Part shown: in pieces, positions 33,854-42,839 of the stretch
Layout of the letters: every line of letters starts with the position of its first letter
Position numbering within the stretch: position 1 is the stretch's first letter
Assembly: GCA_050789255.1 (NCBI GenBank)
Contig: JBOZRQ010000010.1
Location: 152,208 to 216,207 of the forward strand
Source: JBOZRQ01 sp050789255
Lineage (GTDB): Bacteria; Bacillota; Sulfobacillia; Symbiobacteriales; Symbiobacteriaceae
DNA: 64,000 nucleotides
Reading direction: 5' to 3'
Notes under the pieces: model-generated
Databases searched by the model: none
The model's input: the letters and a program-made list of their open reading frames with translations, nothing else
Told to the model about the DNA's origin: nothing
Position numbers and translations under genes: made by a program

Positions 33854-36800
33854 GTGCCACGGATGACCGCGGTGATCCTGGAAAGCCAAATGACCGGCCC
33901 GCTGCGCAAGGCCGCCGAGGCCGCAGGGGTCCACCTCGATCTCTTTCTGCTGCACGAGATCGACCCGGCTGCCCTGCGCCGCTCGGTTCAGCAGGCGGAT
34001 GCGGTCTTCGGCGGCGTGCTGAACCTGGACGACGGGGTGCGTACGCTGGCGGCGGTCCTCGGCGAGGTAAAGCCTGCCACCGTCGTCTTCTTCCACTCGC
34101 AGGTGGAAGCACTTCAGCTTACACGCATTGGAGACTTCGACGCATCCACGCCCGCCTGGCGGGCTGTGCTGGGGCCCCTGCGGGACGCCGGGGCGCCGCT
34201 CCCCGGCCTGCTGAACGTGGTGCTGGCGGCGATCCCACAACTGGACAGGCTTCTGCCGGCCGGCCAGTTCGAGGGGCTGAAGCTGTACGCCCAGGCGAGC
34301 CGGCTCTGGTCGGACGCCACGGTCGAGTCGCTGGCGGCACTGATGCGCCTCCTCGCCGGCGAGGCGGTGACGGCGCCCCGCCCCCTGCCGCAGGTGGCGC
34401 TATGGCATCCCCGGGGCGGGACCTTCACGGACCTGGCCGCTTACCGGACCTGGTACCAGAACGCAGGGATTCCGGTGGGCGTCATCGTCCACCGCCGCTG
34501 GGTCGCCGGCGGCAACACCCGCCACTTCGCCGCGGTCATTGAGCAACTGGAGGCCCTGGGCCTGGCGGTCTATGCCGGTTACTCCGACCTGGATGCCACC
34601 CCGCTGGTCGAGCGCTTCTTCGCGCCCGCCGGGGTGGAGTGCCTGCTCAACCTGGTCTCCTTCAACCTGGTCGGCGGGCACGGGCGCCCCGACCCCGCCA
34701 GGGCTGCCGCCCTGCTGGAGCGGCTGGACCGTCCCTACCTCTGCGCTGTGCCGCTGGTGCTCCAGACCCTCGGCCAGTGGCGGGAGTCCCGCATGGGCCT
34801 CGCCCCGCACCAGGCGGTAATGCAGGTGGTGATGCCCGAGCTGGAGGGCGGCGCCGAGCCCTGGGTCTACGCCGGGTCGAACGGCGGGGATGACGTGGTG
34901 GCCGACCCGGACCTCGCCGCCCGGCTGGCGTTGCGGGTCCGCCGCTGGGTGGAGCTGCGCCGCACCCCGCGCTCGGAGCGCAAGGTGGCCGTCACTGTAT
35001 TCTCGATGCCGCCGGACAAGGGTTCGGTGGGCACAGCGGCCTACCTGGATGTCTTCCGGTCGCTCTACCGGCTGATGGAGCGGCTCAAGGCGGAGGGCTA
35101 TTCCATTGACCTGCCGCCTTCAGTCGACGCCTTGAGGGTCGATGTATTGGGCGCTGAGGTAGCGCTGCCGGGCGCCGAGTCGATCGCCGTGGCCGGCTCC
35201 CTCACCACCGCCGAGTACAAGCGCCTGGTCCCGGCCTGGCCTCGCATTGCCAAGTGCTGGGGCGCCCCGCCCGGACTTGTAGACACCGACGGTCGATGCA
35301 TCAGGGTCCGAGGCAAGCGCTTTGGCAACCTGTTCGTAGGGGTCCAGCCCGGTTTTGGCTACGAAGGCGACCCAATGCGGCTGCTCTTCCACCCGGACGC
35401 CGCCCCCACCCACGCCTTCGCTGCTTACTACGCCTGGGTGGAGCATTACTTCGGCGCCCAGGCAGTGTTCCACTTCGGCACCCACGGGGCGCTGGAGTTC
35501 ATGCCCGGCAAGCAGATCGGCCTCGGCGCCGACGACTTCCCCGCCGCCCTGCTGGGTGGGGTGCCCCACCTCTACTACTACAGCGTCAACAACCCGTCGG
35601 AAGCCTCCATCGCCAAGCGGCGGGGCGGTGCTGTGACGGTCTCCTACCTGACCCCGCCGCTCTCGCAGGCGGGGCTCTACCGAACCTTGCTCACGCTCCG
35701 GGACGCCGTCCGGCAGTGCCAGGCTCAGCCCGGCCCCGAGGCGCTCGAAGTGGTGCAGGAGCTGGCGGACGCGGCCAACCTGGGCGCGGAGGTTCCCCCG
35801 GGGGATGGCTACATTGACCGGCTCTCGGCTTACCTGCTTGAGATCGAAACCCGGCTGATCCCAGTGGGGCTCCACATCGCCGGGGAGCACGCCGGCCTCG
35901 ATGCGATGGCGCGTGCGGCTGCTGACCTGCGGGGTGTTCAGGAAGACGATCCGGTCATCGCAGACCTGAAGCAGCGGGCCAAGGCGACGGATGAGCTCGA
36001 CGCCCTGGTGCGGGCCCTGGACGGGCGCTTCACGCCCCCGGCGCCCGGCGGCGACCCGGTCCGCAACCCCGAGGTGCTGCCGGCGGGCCGGAACATCCAC
36101 GCCCTGAACCCCTGGTCGATTCCCTCCCCGGTGGCGGTCCGTTCGGGCCGTGCCCTGGGCGAGCAGCTCCTGGAGCGCATGGGCCGGGTGCCTGAGTCGC
36201 TCGCCCTGGTCCTCTGGGGCAGCGACAACATCAAGACCCAGGGCGAGGCGGTCGCCCAGGCGCTCTGGCTGCTGGGCGCCGCCCCCGAGACCGACAGCCT
36301 GGGCCGGGTGAGCCGGGTCTCCCTGATTCCGCTGGAGAAGCTGGGGCGCCCCCGCATCGACGTGGTGATCACCTGCTCGGGCATCTTCCGGGACCTCTTC
36401 CCCTCGGTGATGGGCCTGCTGGACCAGGCGGTCCTCGCTGCCGCCCTCGCGGACGAACCCCTGGAGCAGAACTTCGTGCGCAAACGCGCCCTCACCCTGG
36501 CCGAGGAGCTGGGAGTGCCGCTGAGCACCGGCGCACGGCGGGTCTTCGCATCCAGCCCGGGCAACTACGGCACGGGCGTCAACCACGTCGTGCAGGAGTC
36601 CGCCTGGGAGGGCGAAGACGAGCTGGGCGAGGTCTATCTGCGCCGCATGTCCTGGGCCTACGGCCGCGGGGATGACGGGGACAGGCAGCCCGACCTGCTC
36701 CGTGCGGCGCTCAAGGGCGTGGAGACCGCCGTGCAGCACATGGACTCCACCGAACTGGGCCTGTCCGACATCGACCACTACTTCGAGCACCTCGGCGGGG

Positions 36801-37243
36801 TGATGGCCGCGGTGCAGAGCCTGAAGGGCGCCCGCCCCGAGGCCTACGTCTTCGACTCCGGGGTGGCGGGAAGCAAGGCCCGCACCCTGCCCGAAATGCT
36901 GCGCCTGGAGTCACGCACCCGGCTCCTGAACCCCCGCTGGTACGAGGGGATGCTCCAGCACGGCTACCAGGGCGTCCACGAGATCGCCCAGCGGCTCGAC
37001 CACACCTTCGGCTGGCAGGCCACGGCGGGCGCTGTGGACGGCTGGGTCTTCTCGGGCGCCGCCGAGGTGCTGCGGGAGCAGGGCGACCGCATGCGGGCGC
37101 TCAACCCCCGGGCTGTGCTACGAATGTCTGACCGGCTGCTGGAGGCCCACGAGCGCGGGCTTTGGGCCGCCTCCCAAGATGAGGTCGAGGCGCTCAACGC
37201 CATGCGGGACAGCGTTGAAGAGTTATTGGAGGGAGTCGGTTGA
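33854..37243 (+). CDS. magnesium-chelatase-type large subunit (BchH/ChlH-like)
   Basis: The 1129-residue protein belongs to the CobN/BchH family of porphyrin- or corrin-binding chelatase subunits. An N-terminal DUF3479-type domain ending LQLTRIGDFDA (about residues 90-100) is a hallmark of BchH/ChlH rather than CobN. Later landmarks are VFHFGTHGALEFMPGKQIGL, HIAGEHAG, LALVLWGSDNIKTQGE, VITCSGIFRDLFPSVMGLLD, FASSPGNYGTGVNHVV and the C-terminal LNPRWYEGMLQHGYQG. The metal and substrate cannot be told from sequence. I prefer the GTG at 33854 because GAGGTG lies six bases upstream. Its stop overlaps the start of the ATPase subunit gene. Confidence 0.88.
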   Translation: MPRMTAVILESQMTGPLRKAAEAAGVHLDLFLLHEIDPAALRRSVQQADAVFGGVLNLDDGVRTLAAVLGEVKPATVVFFHSQVEALQLTRIGDFDASTPAWRAVLGPLRDAGAPLPGLLNVVLAAIPQLDRLLPAGQFEGLKLYAQASRLWSDATVESLAALMRLLAGEAVTAPRPLPQVALWHPRGGTFTDLAAYRTWYQNAGIPVGVIVHRRWVAGGNTRHFAAVIEQLEALGLAVYAGYSDLDATPLVERFFAPAGVECLLNLVSFNLVGGHGRPDPARAAALLERLDRPYLCAVPLVLQTLGQWRESRMGLAPHQAVMQVVMPELEGGAEPWVYAGSNGGDDVVADPDLAARLALRVRRWVELRRTPRSERKVAVTVFSMPPDKGSVGTAAYLDVFRSLYRLMERLKAEGYSIDLPPSVDALRVDVLGAEVALPGAESIAVAGSLTTAEYKRLVPAWPRIAKCWGAPPGLVDTDGRCIRVRGKRFGNLFVGVQPGFGYEGDPMRLLFHPDAAPTHAFAAYYAWVEHYFGAQAVFHFGTHGALEFMPGKQIGLGADDFPAALLGGVPHLYYYSVNNPSEASIAKRRGGAVTVSYLTPPLSQAGLYRTLLTLRDAVRQCQAQPGPEALEVVQELADAANLGAEVPPGDGYIDRLSAYLLEIETRLIPVGLHIAGEHAGLDAMARAAADLRGVQEDDPVIADLKQRAKATDELDALVRALDGRFTPPAPGGDPVRNPEVLPAGRNIHALNPWSIPSPVAVRSGRALGEQLLERMGRVPESLALVLWGSDNIKTQGEAVAQALWLLGAAPETDSLGRVSRVSLIPLEKLGRPRIDVVITCSGIFRDLFPSVMGLLDQAVLAAALADEPLEQNFVRKRALTLAEELGVPLSTGARRVFASSPGNYGTGVNHVVQESAWEGEDELGEVYLRRMSWAYGRGDDGDRQPDLLRAALKGVETAVQHMDSTELGLSDIDHYFEHLGGVMAAVQSLKGARPEAYVFDSGVAGSKARTLPEMLRLESRTRLLNPRWYEGMLQHGYQGVHEIAQRLDHTFGWQATAGAVDGWVFSGAAEVLREQGDRMRALNPRAVLRMSDRLLEAHERGLWAASQDEVEALNAMRDSVEELLEGVG

Positions 37244-38166
37244 GCACCTGCCACTTTCCGTTCTCCGCCCTTGTGGGCCAGCCGGAGATGAAGCTGGCCC
37301 TCCTGCTGGCCGCGGTCAACCCCGACCTGGGCGGCGTGCTGATCATGGGCGACCGGGGCACAGCCAAGTCGACCGCGGTGCGGGCGCTGGCCAGGGTCCT
37401 GCCCCCGCTGCCGGACGGCAGGCCCGTGCCGGTGGTTGATGTGCCCCTGAGCGCCGACCTGGACCGGCTGTGCGGGGCGCTCGACCTCGAGAAGGCGCTG
37501 GCCCACGGCGAGCGGTCCTTCCAGCCCGGCCTGGTCGCCCAGGCACACCAGGGCTTCCTTTACATAGATGAGGTGAACCTGCTGGAGGACCATCTCGTCG
37601 ATGCCCTCCTGGACGTGGCCGCCAGCGGCGAGAACATCGTGGAGCGGGAGGGGCTCTCGGTTCGGCACCCCGCCCGGTTTGTGCTGGTGGGGTCGGGAAA
37701 CCCCGAGGAGGGCGAACTTCGGCCCCAACTGCTCGACCGCTTCGGGCTCTATGCCCGCATTCGCACGGTCACCGACTTGAACGAGCGGGTGGAGATCTTA
37801 AGGCGCCGGGATGCGTTCAGCCGGGACCCCTCGGCCTTCACGGCCCGGTGGCAGGCGGCGGAGGCCCGCCTGCAGGCCCGGTTGGCCCGGGCCCAGGCCC
37901 TGCTGCCGCAGGTGAGGGCGCCCCGCCCGGCCCTGGAGAAGGCGGCCCTGCTCTGCCTGCGCCTTGGCCTTGACGGCCACCGGGGCGAGCTTACCCTGCT
38001 GCGGGCCGCCTCGGCCCACGCTGCCCTCGCCGGCCGCCGGACGGTCTCTCTGCCCGACCTGGACGCGGTCGCGGTGCTGGCGCTGGCCCACCGGCTGCGC
38101 AAGGACCCGCTGGACGAGAGCGACGGCGGCGAGACCGTCCGGGAGGTGCTGAAGCAGGTTGTTTAG
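37240..38166 (+). CDS. chelatase AAA+ ATPase subunit (BchI/ChlI-like)
   Basis: The 308-residue protein is the motor subunit of a type I chelatase. It has FPFSALVGQPEMKLALLLAA at the N-terminus, Walker A GDRGTAKST (alanine where BchI usually has glycine), Walker B GFLYIDEVNLLEDHLVDALLD, sensor I LVGSGNPEEGELRPQLLDRFG and the arginine-finger region. It is slightly shorter than typical BchI. The TTG at 37240 overlaps the TGA of the large-subunit gene (TTGA), with GGAGGG upstream. It would form hexamers with the VWA-domain subunit encoded next. Confidence 0.9.
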   Translation: MSTCHFPFSALVGQPEMKLALLLAAVNPDLGGVLIMGDRGTAKSTAVRALARVLPPLPDGRPVPVVDVPLSADLDRLCGALDLEKALAHGERSFQPGLVAQAHQGFLYIDEVNLLEDHLVDALLDVAASGENIVEREGLSVRHPARFVLVGSGNPEEGELRPQLLDRFGLYARIRTVTDLNERVEILRRRDAFSRDPSAFTARWQAAEARLQARLARAQALLPQVRAPRPALEKAALLCLRLGLDGHRGELTLLRAASAHAALAGRRTVSLPDLDAVAVLALAHRLRKDPLDESDGGETVREVLKQVV

Positions 38167-39553
38167 CCGGGCGCTGCAGCTCCTGGAGATCGATCCGGAA
38201 CTGGGCGGGGTGATCGCCTGCGGCTTCCGGCCCGAAGGCGAGGTGCCGGCGGGCCGTCGGATTCCCCCGCATGCCGCCCTAGCGGGTTACAGGACCCCCT
38301 GGGGGTACCAGCCCGGTCTGCTGGAGCAGGCCGGGCGCTTTGTGGCGGACCTGGACCTGCTTACTCCCCAGGCGCAGGCCCAGCTGGCCCAACGGCTGGA
38401 CGCCGGCGGCTGCACCCTGGTGGCCTGGGCCGCTGACCCGGTCTGGGCGCACCTGGCGGAGCGGGTCGCCTTTCTTGTCCCGGAGTCCCAGCACACGCTC
38501 CAACAAACAGGCAAGGTCTTAACGCGTGGCGGCGCCATCCAACTGATCAGCACCGCCGCCGCGCAATTGGGGGTGGAGGGCCACCAGGCTGAGTGGTTTA
38601 CCCTGCGAGCGGCGGCAGCCATCGCCAAGGTGGATGGGCGCCGCCGCCTCACCGAGGGCGACGTGGCGGAAGCGGTAGCCCTGGTGTTGGCGCCGCGGGC
38701 CAGGGCCGCCGCAGCCCAGGCCCCGCCTCAGCCTGAGCAGGCACAGTCCAACAGGACCGCTCAGGAAAGTGCAGAGGCTCCCCCCCGGCAGGTCCCGATG
38801 GTACCCCTACCACACACCAGACCACCGACACTAAGGCCGACCCTCCACGGCGCCCCGGTCCGCTCCGTCCCCGGGCGCCGCCGCCGGGGCAGCCTCGACC
38901 TCCCGGCCACCCTGCTGGCCGCCCTCCCCTGGCAGAAACTCCGGGGCCGTGACACCCTGTCCCCCGCCATCCGCCCGCAGGACCTGCGCTGGCACCTGCG
39001 GCGCCCTCGCCAGGGCCGCCTGGTGATCTTCGTGGTCGACGCCTCGGGCTCCATGGGCGCCCGGCGCCTGGGCCAAGCCAAGGGGGCGGCGCTGGCCCTC
39101 CTCCAGCAGGCCTACCGGGAGCGGGACCAGGTCGCGCTCATCACCGCCGCCGGGCGAGAGGCGCTGCTGGCCCTGCCTCCCGCCCGGGCGGTGGAGCAGG
39201 CCCGCCGCCGGCTCCTGGCGCTGCCCGCCGGCGGCGCCACCCCCCTGGCCGGCGCCCTGGCCATCGCCCTGGAGCTAGCCCGGCGTGCCCGGCGCCGGGA
39301 AGGGCGCCCCTCTTCGCTCATCCTCCTGAGCGACGGGCGGGCAAACCTCCCCCATAGGGCGGCCAACCGGTCAGCCATAAAGTCTGAGGTAAAACGCATC
39401 TGCCTGGCCCTCAGGGAGGTCCTGGACAGCACGGTCGTGGCAGGCCAGCCTGGCCGCGAGGCGATCGAACTCGCCCACTGGGTGGGCGGCTCTTTTCAGA
39501 GCCTCAGCCGTACCCTTTCAACCTCCCCTCTCGTCCCAAATCAGCCCATCTAA
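38159..39553 (+). CDS. chelatase VWA-domain subunit (BchD/ChlD-like)
   Basis: The 464-residue protein has an N-terminal degenerate AAA+ region without Walker motifs (residues 1 to about 185), a proline-rich linker (about 190-235), and a C-terminal von Willebrand factor A domain with the metal-ion-dependent adhesion site FVVDASGSMGARR (about 288-300) and LPAGGATPLAGAL. This is the BchD/ChlD layout, in which the VWA domain contacts the large subunit. Length is shorter than plant or cyanobacterial ChlD. The TTG start at 38159 overlaps the preceding gene by eight bases. Confidence 0.88.
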   Translation: MFSRALQLLEIDPELGGVIACGFRPEGEVPAGRRIPPHAALAGYRTPWGYQPGLLEQAGRFVADLDLLTPQAQAQLAQRLDAGGCTLVAWAADPVWAHLAERVAFLVPESQHTLQQTGKVLTRGGAIQLISTAAAQLGVEGHQAEWFTLRAAAAIAKVDGRRRLTEGDVAEAVALVLAPRARAAAAQAPPQPEQAQSNRTAQESAEAPPRQVPMVPLPHTRPPTLRPTLHGAPVRSVPGRRRRGSLDLPATLLAALPWQKLRGRDTLSPAIRPQDLRWHLRRPRQGRLVIFVVDASGSMGARRLGQAKGAALALLQQAYRERDQVALITAAGREALLALPPARAVEQARRRLLALPAGGATPLAGALAIALELARRARRREGRPSSLILLSDGRANLPHRAANRSAIKSEVKRICLALREVLDSTVVAGQPGREAIELAHWVGGSFQSLSRTLSTSPLVPNQPI

Positions 39554-39579
39554 CATTTTTGATGAGAGGGTCTCTACAC

Positions 39580-40212
39580 ATGAACGTCCTGATCATCCAT
39601 GCGCACCCCGACCCCAACTCCTTCAACGCCGCCATGAAGAACGCCGCCGTCGAAGCTTTGACCGCCGCCGGGCACCAGGTGCAGGTATCGGACCTCTATG
39701 CCATGGGGTTCAAGGCAATCATTGGCGCCGACGACTTCCCCGTTCGGGCGAGCACCGATCGCCTGCAAATCCTGCGGGAGCAGCGCCACGCGGTAGAGCA
39801 GGGTGCGATCCCCCGCGACGTCGCCAATGAGTTGGAAAAGCTCTTCTGGGCCGACCTGATCATCTTCCAGTTCCCGTTGTGGTGGGGCTCCATGCCCGCG
39901 ATTCTCAAGGGGTACGTGGAACGGGTCTTCATGCTGGGCAAAATCTACGGGCGCGGCACCGACGGGCTGCTGGGCCGCAAGGGGATGGTCGCCATGACCG
40001 AAGGCGGCCCAATTCCCGAGGCCGAGCGCCCTGCCGCCGTGGAGGAGTCCATTCGTCGCTACCTGGGCGAGGTCCACGGCAACGTCTTCGCCCTGGCGAA
40101 GCTGGAGACCGTGCGCCCGTTCATCGTCTTCGGTCCCGGCCACATTTCCCCCGAAGAGCGCTCCGCTTATCTCAGCCAATACCAGGAGTACTTGCTTAGC
40201 GTCACGAATTAA
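39580..40212 (+). CDS. flavodoxin-fold NAD(P)H:quinone oxidoreductase
   Basis: The 210-residue protein matches the MdaB/KefF/DT-diaphorase family: MNVLIIHAHPDPNSFNAAM, the FMN-contact segment IIFQFPLWWGSMPAILKGYV, and GLLGRKGMVAMTEGG. It should carry FAD or FMN and reduce quinones or other acceptors with NAD(P)H. The ATG at 39580 follows GAGAGGGTC. It lies 26 bases after the chelatase VWA subunit gene, which implies cotranscription and hints at a reductive step linked to tetrapyrrole or metal handling. Confidence 0.87.
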   Translation: MNVLIIHAHPDPNSFNAAMKNAAVEALTAAGHQVQVSDLYAMGFKAIIGADDFPVRASTDRLQILREQRHAVEQGAIPRDVANELEKLFWADLIIFQFPLWWGSMPAILKGYVERVFMLGKIYGRGTDGLLGRKGMVAMTEGGPIPEAERPAAVEESIRRYLGEVHGNVFALAKLETVRPFIVFGPGHISPEERSAYLSQYQEYLLSVTN

Positions 40213-40249
40213 CCTTCCTACTCCAACTGTAAGAAGGTGAAGCGTCCCC

Positions 40250-41005
40250 GTGGCCCCCCTCACTCTCTTCCTCATCACGGGGCTTCTGGTGCTCTTCGGC
40301 GCCACCGTCGCATCGCTGACTGGTTTCGGGTTTGCGATCGCCATCATGCCGTTCATGCTCCTGCTCTATCCGCCCACGGTGGCAGTGCCGCTCACCACCC
40401 TGGTGGCAGCGTGCGGCAACCTGATGCAGTGGCTGCGCATCCGGCGAGACATCGACTGGCGGCTGGTCGGCTTGCTCACCCTGGGCGCCGTCTTTGGTCT
40501 GCCCCTGGGGAGCTACGTTCTGATTGCCGTCGATCCGGGAATCCTGAAGGCGTTGATCGGCCTCGGCGTGCTCGCCTCCGCCATCATGACGCTGCTGCGC
40601 CGGGAGGATCCCGGCATGCCCGCGGGGCACCCCGGGACCGTGGTCACCCTGCTGACGGGCTTCGGTTCGGGCATCCTGGCCACCTCGGTAGGACAACCCG
40701 GCCTGCTGACCGCTCTGTTCATGGCCCGAACCCGCATGGAGAAAACGGTGGTGCGGGCCACGCTGGTCTGCTTCTTCCTGCTGACCAACGCCGGCTCCCT
40801 CACCACGCTCTTTTACCAGCGGGTATTCAACCCGGACCTGGGCGTTACCGGCCTCAGCCTTGCCCCGTTCTACTGGATCGGCCTGGCGCTCGGAGACGTC
40901 GGCTTCCGCCGCTCCACCCAGGCGCTCCACCGGCGACTCTCCCTGGGCGTGCTGGTGGTCACCTCGGTGCTGGGCGTCATCAACGGAATCTCAGCGCTGC
41001 TGTAG
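40250..41005 (+). CDS. TauE/SafE-family membrane permease
   Basis: The 251-residue protein has about eight transmembrane helices and the duplicated TauE/SafE pattern: GFGFAIAIMPFMLLLYPPTV near the N-terminus and GFGSGILATSVGQPGLLTAL in the second half. The family exports organic or inorganic sulfur anions such as sulfite or sulfoacetate, with broad specificity. The start is a GTG at 40250 with GAAGGTGA upstream. It lies between the oxidoreductase and the cupin isomerase genes with short gaps, so it is part of the same transcript. Confidence 0.85.
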   Translation: MAPLTLFLITGLLVLFGATVASLTGFGFAIAIMPFMLLLYPPTVAVPLTTLVAACGNLMQWLRIRRDIDWRLVGLLTLGAVFGLPLGSYVLIAVDPGILKALIGLGVLASAIMTLLRREDPGMPAGHPGTVVTLLTGFGSGILATSVGQPGLLTALFMARTRMEKTVVRATLVCFFLLTNAGSLTTLFYQRVFNPDLGVTGLSLAPFYWIGLALGDVGFRRSTQALHRRLSLGVLVVTSVLGVINGISALL

Positions 41006-41025
41006 TTCAAGGAGGAATGTTTCCC

Positions 41026-41577
41026 ATGGCGCTTACCAAGGAGCAACTGGCCGCCGCCCGTGCCAAGTCCCTGCCCTACTTCGCGAAGGCGGGCATCGTG
41101 CTGACCGACGTCGAAAAGGCCAACATTGAGGTCGCCGACTTCGGCCTGGGCGATCTGGAGCGCACCGGCCTGGAGCTGATCACCTACGTCAACACCGAGC
41201 GCTGCTGCGCCAAGGAACTGGTCCTGTGGCCCCGGCAGACCTGCCCGGAGCACCGCCACCCCCCGGTCCCGGGCACCGACAACCCGGGCAAGGAGGAGAC
41301 CTTCCGCTGCCGGCTCGGCAAGGTCTGGCTCTATGTGGAGGGCCCCGCCGCTCTTAACCCCGCCTGTCGCCCGCCAGAGGGCACCGAGGCCAACTATACC
41401 GTTTGGCACGAGATCGAACTCAACCCCGGCGATCAGTACACCATCATGCCGAACACGAAGCACTGGTTCCAGGCCGGCGACGAGGGCGCCGTCGTCTCGG
41501 AGTTCTCGACCAAGTCCATCGACGAGTTGGACATCTTCACCGACCCCCGCATCGTGCGCTCCACCAAGGTGTATTAG
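41026..41577 (+). CDS. D-lyxose isomerase-like cupin
   Basis: The 183-residue protein matches D-lyxose ketol-isomerases, small cupins that interconvert D-lyxose and D-xylulose (and D-mannose/D-fructose). The metal ligands are visible as CPEHRHPP (two His), KEETFRCRLG (Glu) and MPNTKHWFQAG (His). The ATG at 41026 follows GGAGGA by nine bases; the ATG at 41017 is too close to it. It is the last gene of the chelatase operon and ends at a strong bidirectional terminator. No other sugar gene is adjacent. Confidence 0.85.
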   Translation: MALTKEQLAAARAKSLPYFAKAGIVLTDVEKANIEVADFGLGDLERTGLELITYVNTERCCAKELVLWPRQTCPEHRHPPVPGTDNPGKEETFRCRLGKVWLYVEGPAALNPACRPPEGTEANYTVWHEIELNPGDQYTIMPNTKHWFQAGDEGAVVSEFSTKSIDELDIFTDPRIVRSTKVY

Positions 41578-41589
41578 CAGGTAAGAAGA

Positions 41590-41621
41590 AACCGCCCGTC
41601 CTACACGAGGACAGGGCGGTT
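41590..41621. terminator. bidirectional intrinsic terminator
   Basis: AACCGCCCGTCCT pairs with AGGACAGGGCGGTT (one bulged A), followed by TTTT on the plus strand and preceded by AAGAAA for the minus strand. Confidence 0.92.
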
Positions 41622-41624
41622 TTG

Positions 41625-42707
41625 TTATGGCTGCAGCGGGGTTAGGTCATCGAACCAGCCGGCGCCCTCCGGGAGCCCACAGATCATGAACCTGCCGTAG
41701 TCCTCGGGCTTGCGGGCCTGATGGTACTTCAGGTAGATCCGTTCCCCCTGCACTGCCAGCACCTCGATCTTCCCGGAGGCGTGGCTCATGACATACTTGG
41801 CCCGCTTACCTAGTCCTGAGGTGCGGGCCTTCGCTGTCTCCACAATCTCGTACCCCTCCGCCAGTGGGACCACAAAGTCGGCATTTCCTGCCACCGGCCG
41901 GTTCTGGAAGACGTAGTACGGAGTGACGCCCGCCCACGACAAGCGGTCGAACAGCTCGCCGAGCACCGCCGGGTCATCGTTGACGCCACGCAGCAGCGGG
42001 GTCTGGTTCACGACAGTTATCCCGGCCTGCTGCAACGCCCCCAGGCAGTCCAGCGCCTGGTCCGTCACCTCCCGGGGATGGTTAAAGTGGCCCATCACAT
42101 GGATCCGAGCGTCCCGGCGAGTGTGTTTGGCCAGTACCGCCAACAGCTTGGGGTCGTCGTGGATGCGCATCGGTTCGAAGGCAACCATCTTCGATCCCAG
42201 CCGGATGATCTTCACATGCGGGATTGCCCGCAGGGCCGTCAGGATCTTGTCGAGCCGGTTCGCCGATAGCACAAGGGGATCTCCGCCCGTCAGCAGGACA
42301 TTATTGATTTCCGGATGCGCCGCGATATAGGCCAATCCTTCACTTACATCAAGGCTGATTTCGCTGTCCAGGTCATCTTTGAAGAGCCGTTTGCGGAAAC
42401 AGAAGCGACAGTATGCTCCACACACATCGGAGACCAACAGCAACGCCGTCGTGGTGTACTTGTGCTGGCAGCCCTTGGCCACGTAGTTACTGGCCTCGTC
42501 TGAGGGATCCAGCCTTCCGTACTCCTTCAGCTCGCCATCCGCCGGGATCACGATGCGGCGGATCGGATCGTCCGGATTCGTCCAATCGATCAACCCGAGG
42601 TAGTACTCATTGACCCGGAACACATACTCGTCGGTTACCGACCTGAGCCGCTCCCGCTCCGCCTCCGAGAGCTGCGTGATCTTCTGAAGATCGGTATAGT
42701 GGCGCAT
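41625..42707 (-). CDS. KamA-family radical SAM aminomutase-like enzyme
   Basis: The 360-residue protein has the radical SAM cluster motif CGAYCRFCFRKR (CxxxCxxC) and the lysine 2,3-aminomutase-type segments NVLLTGGDPLVLSANRLDKIL, GHFNHPREVT, NQTPLLRGVNDD and YYVFQNRPVAG. The PLP-binding lysine appears to be in SHASGKIEVL. It is shorter than clostridial lysine 2,3-aminomutase and somewhat closer in size to EpmB, so the substrate (free lysine, lysine for EF-P, or another amino acid) is open. I chose the ATG at 42707, preceded by GGGGGTGGGG. It is convergent with the chelatase operon. Confidence 0.87.
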   Translation of the reverse strand: MRHYTDLQKITQLSEAERERLRSVTDEYVFRVNEYYLGLIDWTNPDDPIRRIVIPADGELKEYGRLDPSDEASNYVAKGCQHKYTTTALLLVSDVCGAYCRFCFRKRLFKDDLDSEISLDVSEGLAYIAAHPEINNVLLTGGDPLVLSANRLDKILTALRAIPHVKIIRLGSKMVAFEPMRIHDDPKLLAVLAKHTRRDARIHVMGHFNHPREVTDQALDCLGALQQAGITVVNQTPLLRGVNDDPAVLGELFDRLSWAGVTPYYVFQNRPVAGNADFVVPLAEGYEIVETAKARTSGLGKRAKYVMSHASGKIEVLAVQGERIYLKYHQARKPEDYGRFMICGLPEGAGWFDDLTPLQP

Positions 42708-42839
42708 GGCCCCACCCCCTCGGTGACTGGATAAGCCCATCACTTATAGGTATTAGCCATCGCCCAGCGAGGTGACATAATTCGGATGCAGCATAAGCTG
42801 TAGTAGCACATCTACCATGGGCGGGAAGGAAGATGAGCC

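Noticed and set aside
35120..36790. Minus-strand 556-codon frame inside the chelatase large subunit gene
   Set aside because: Shadow frame caused by high GC at third positions of the real gene.
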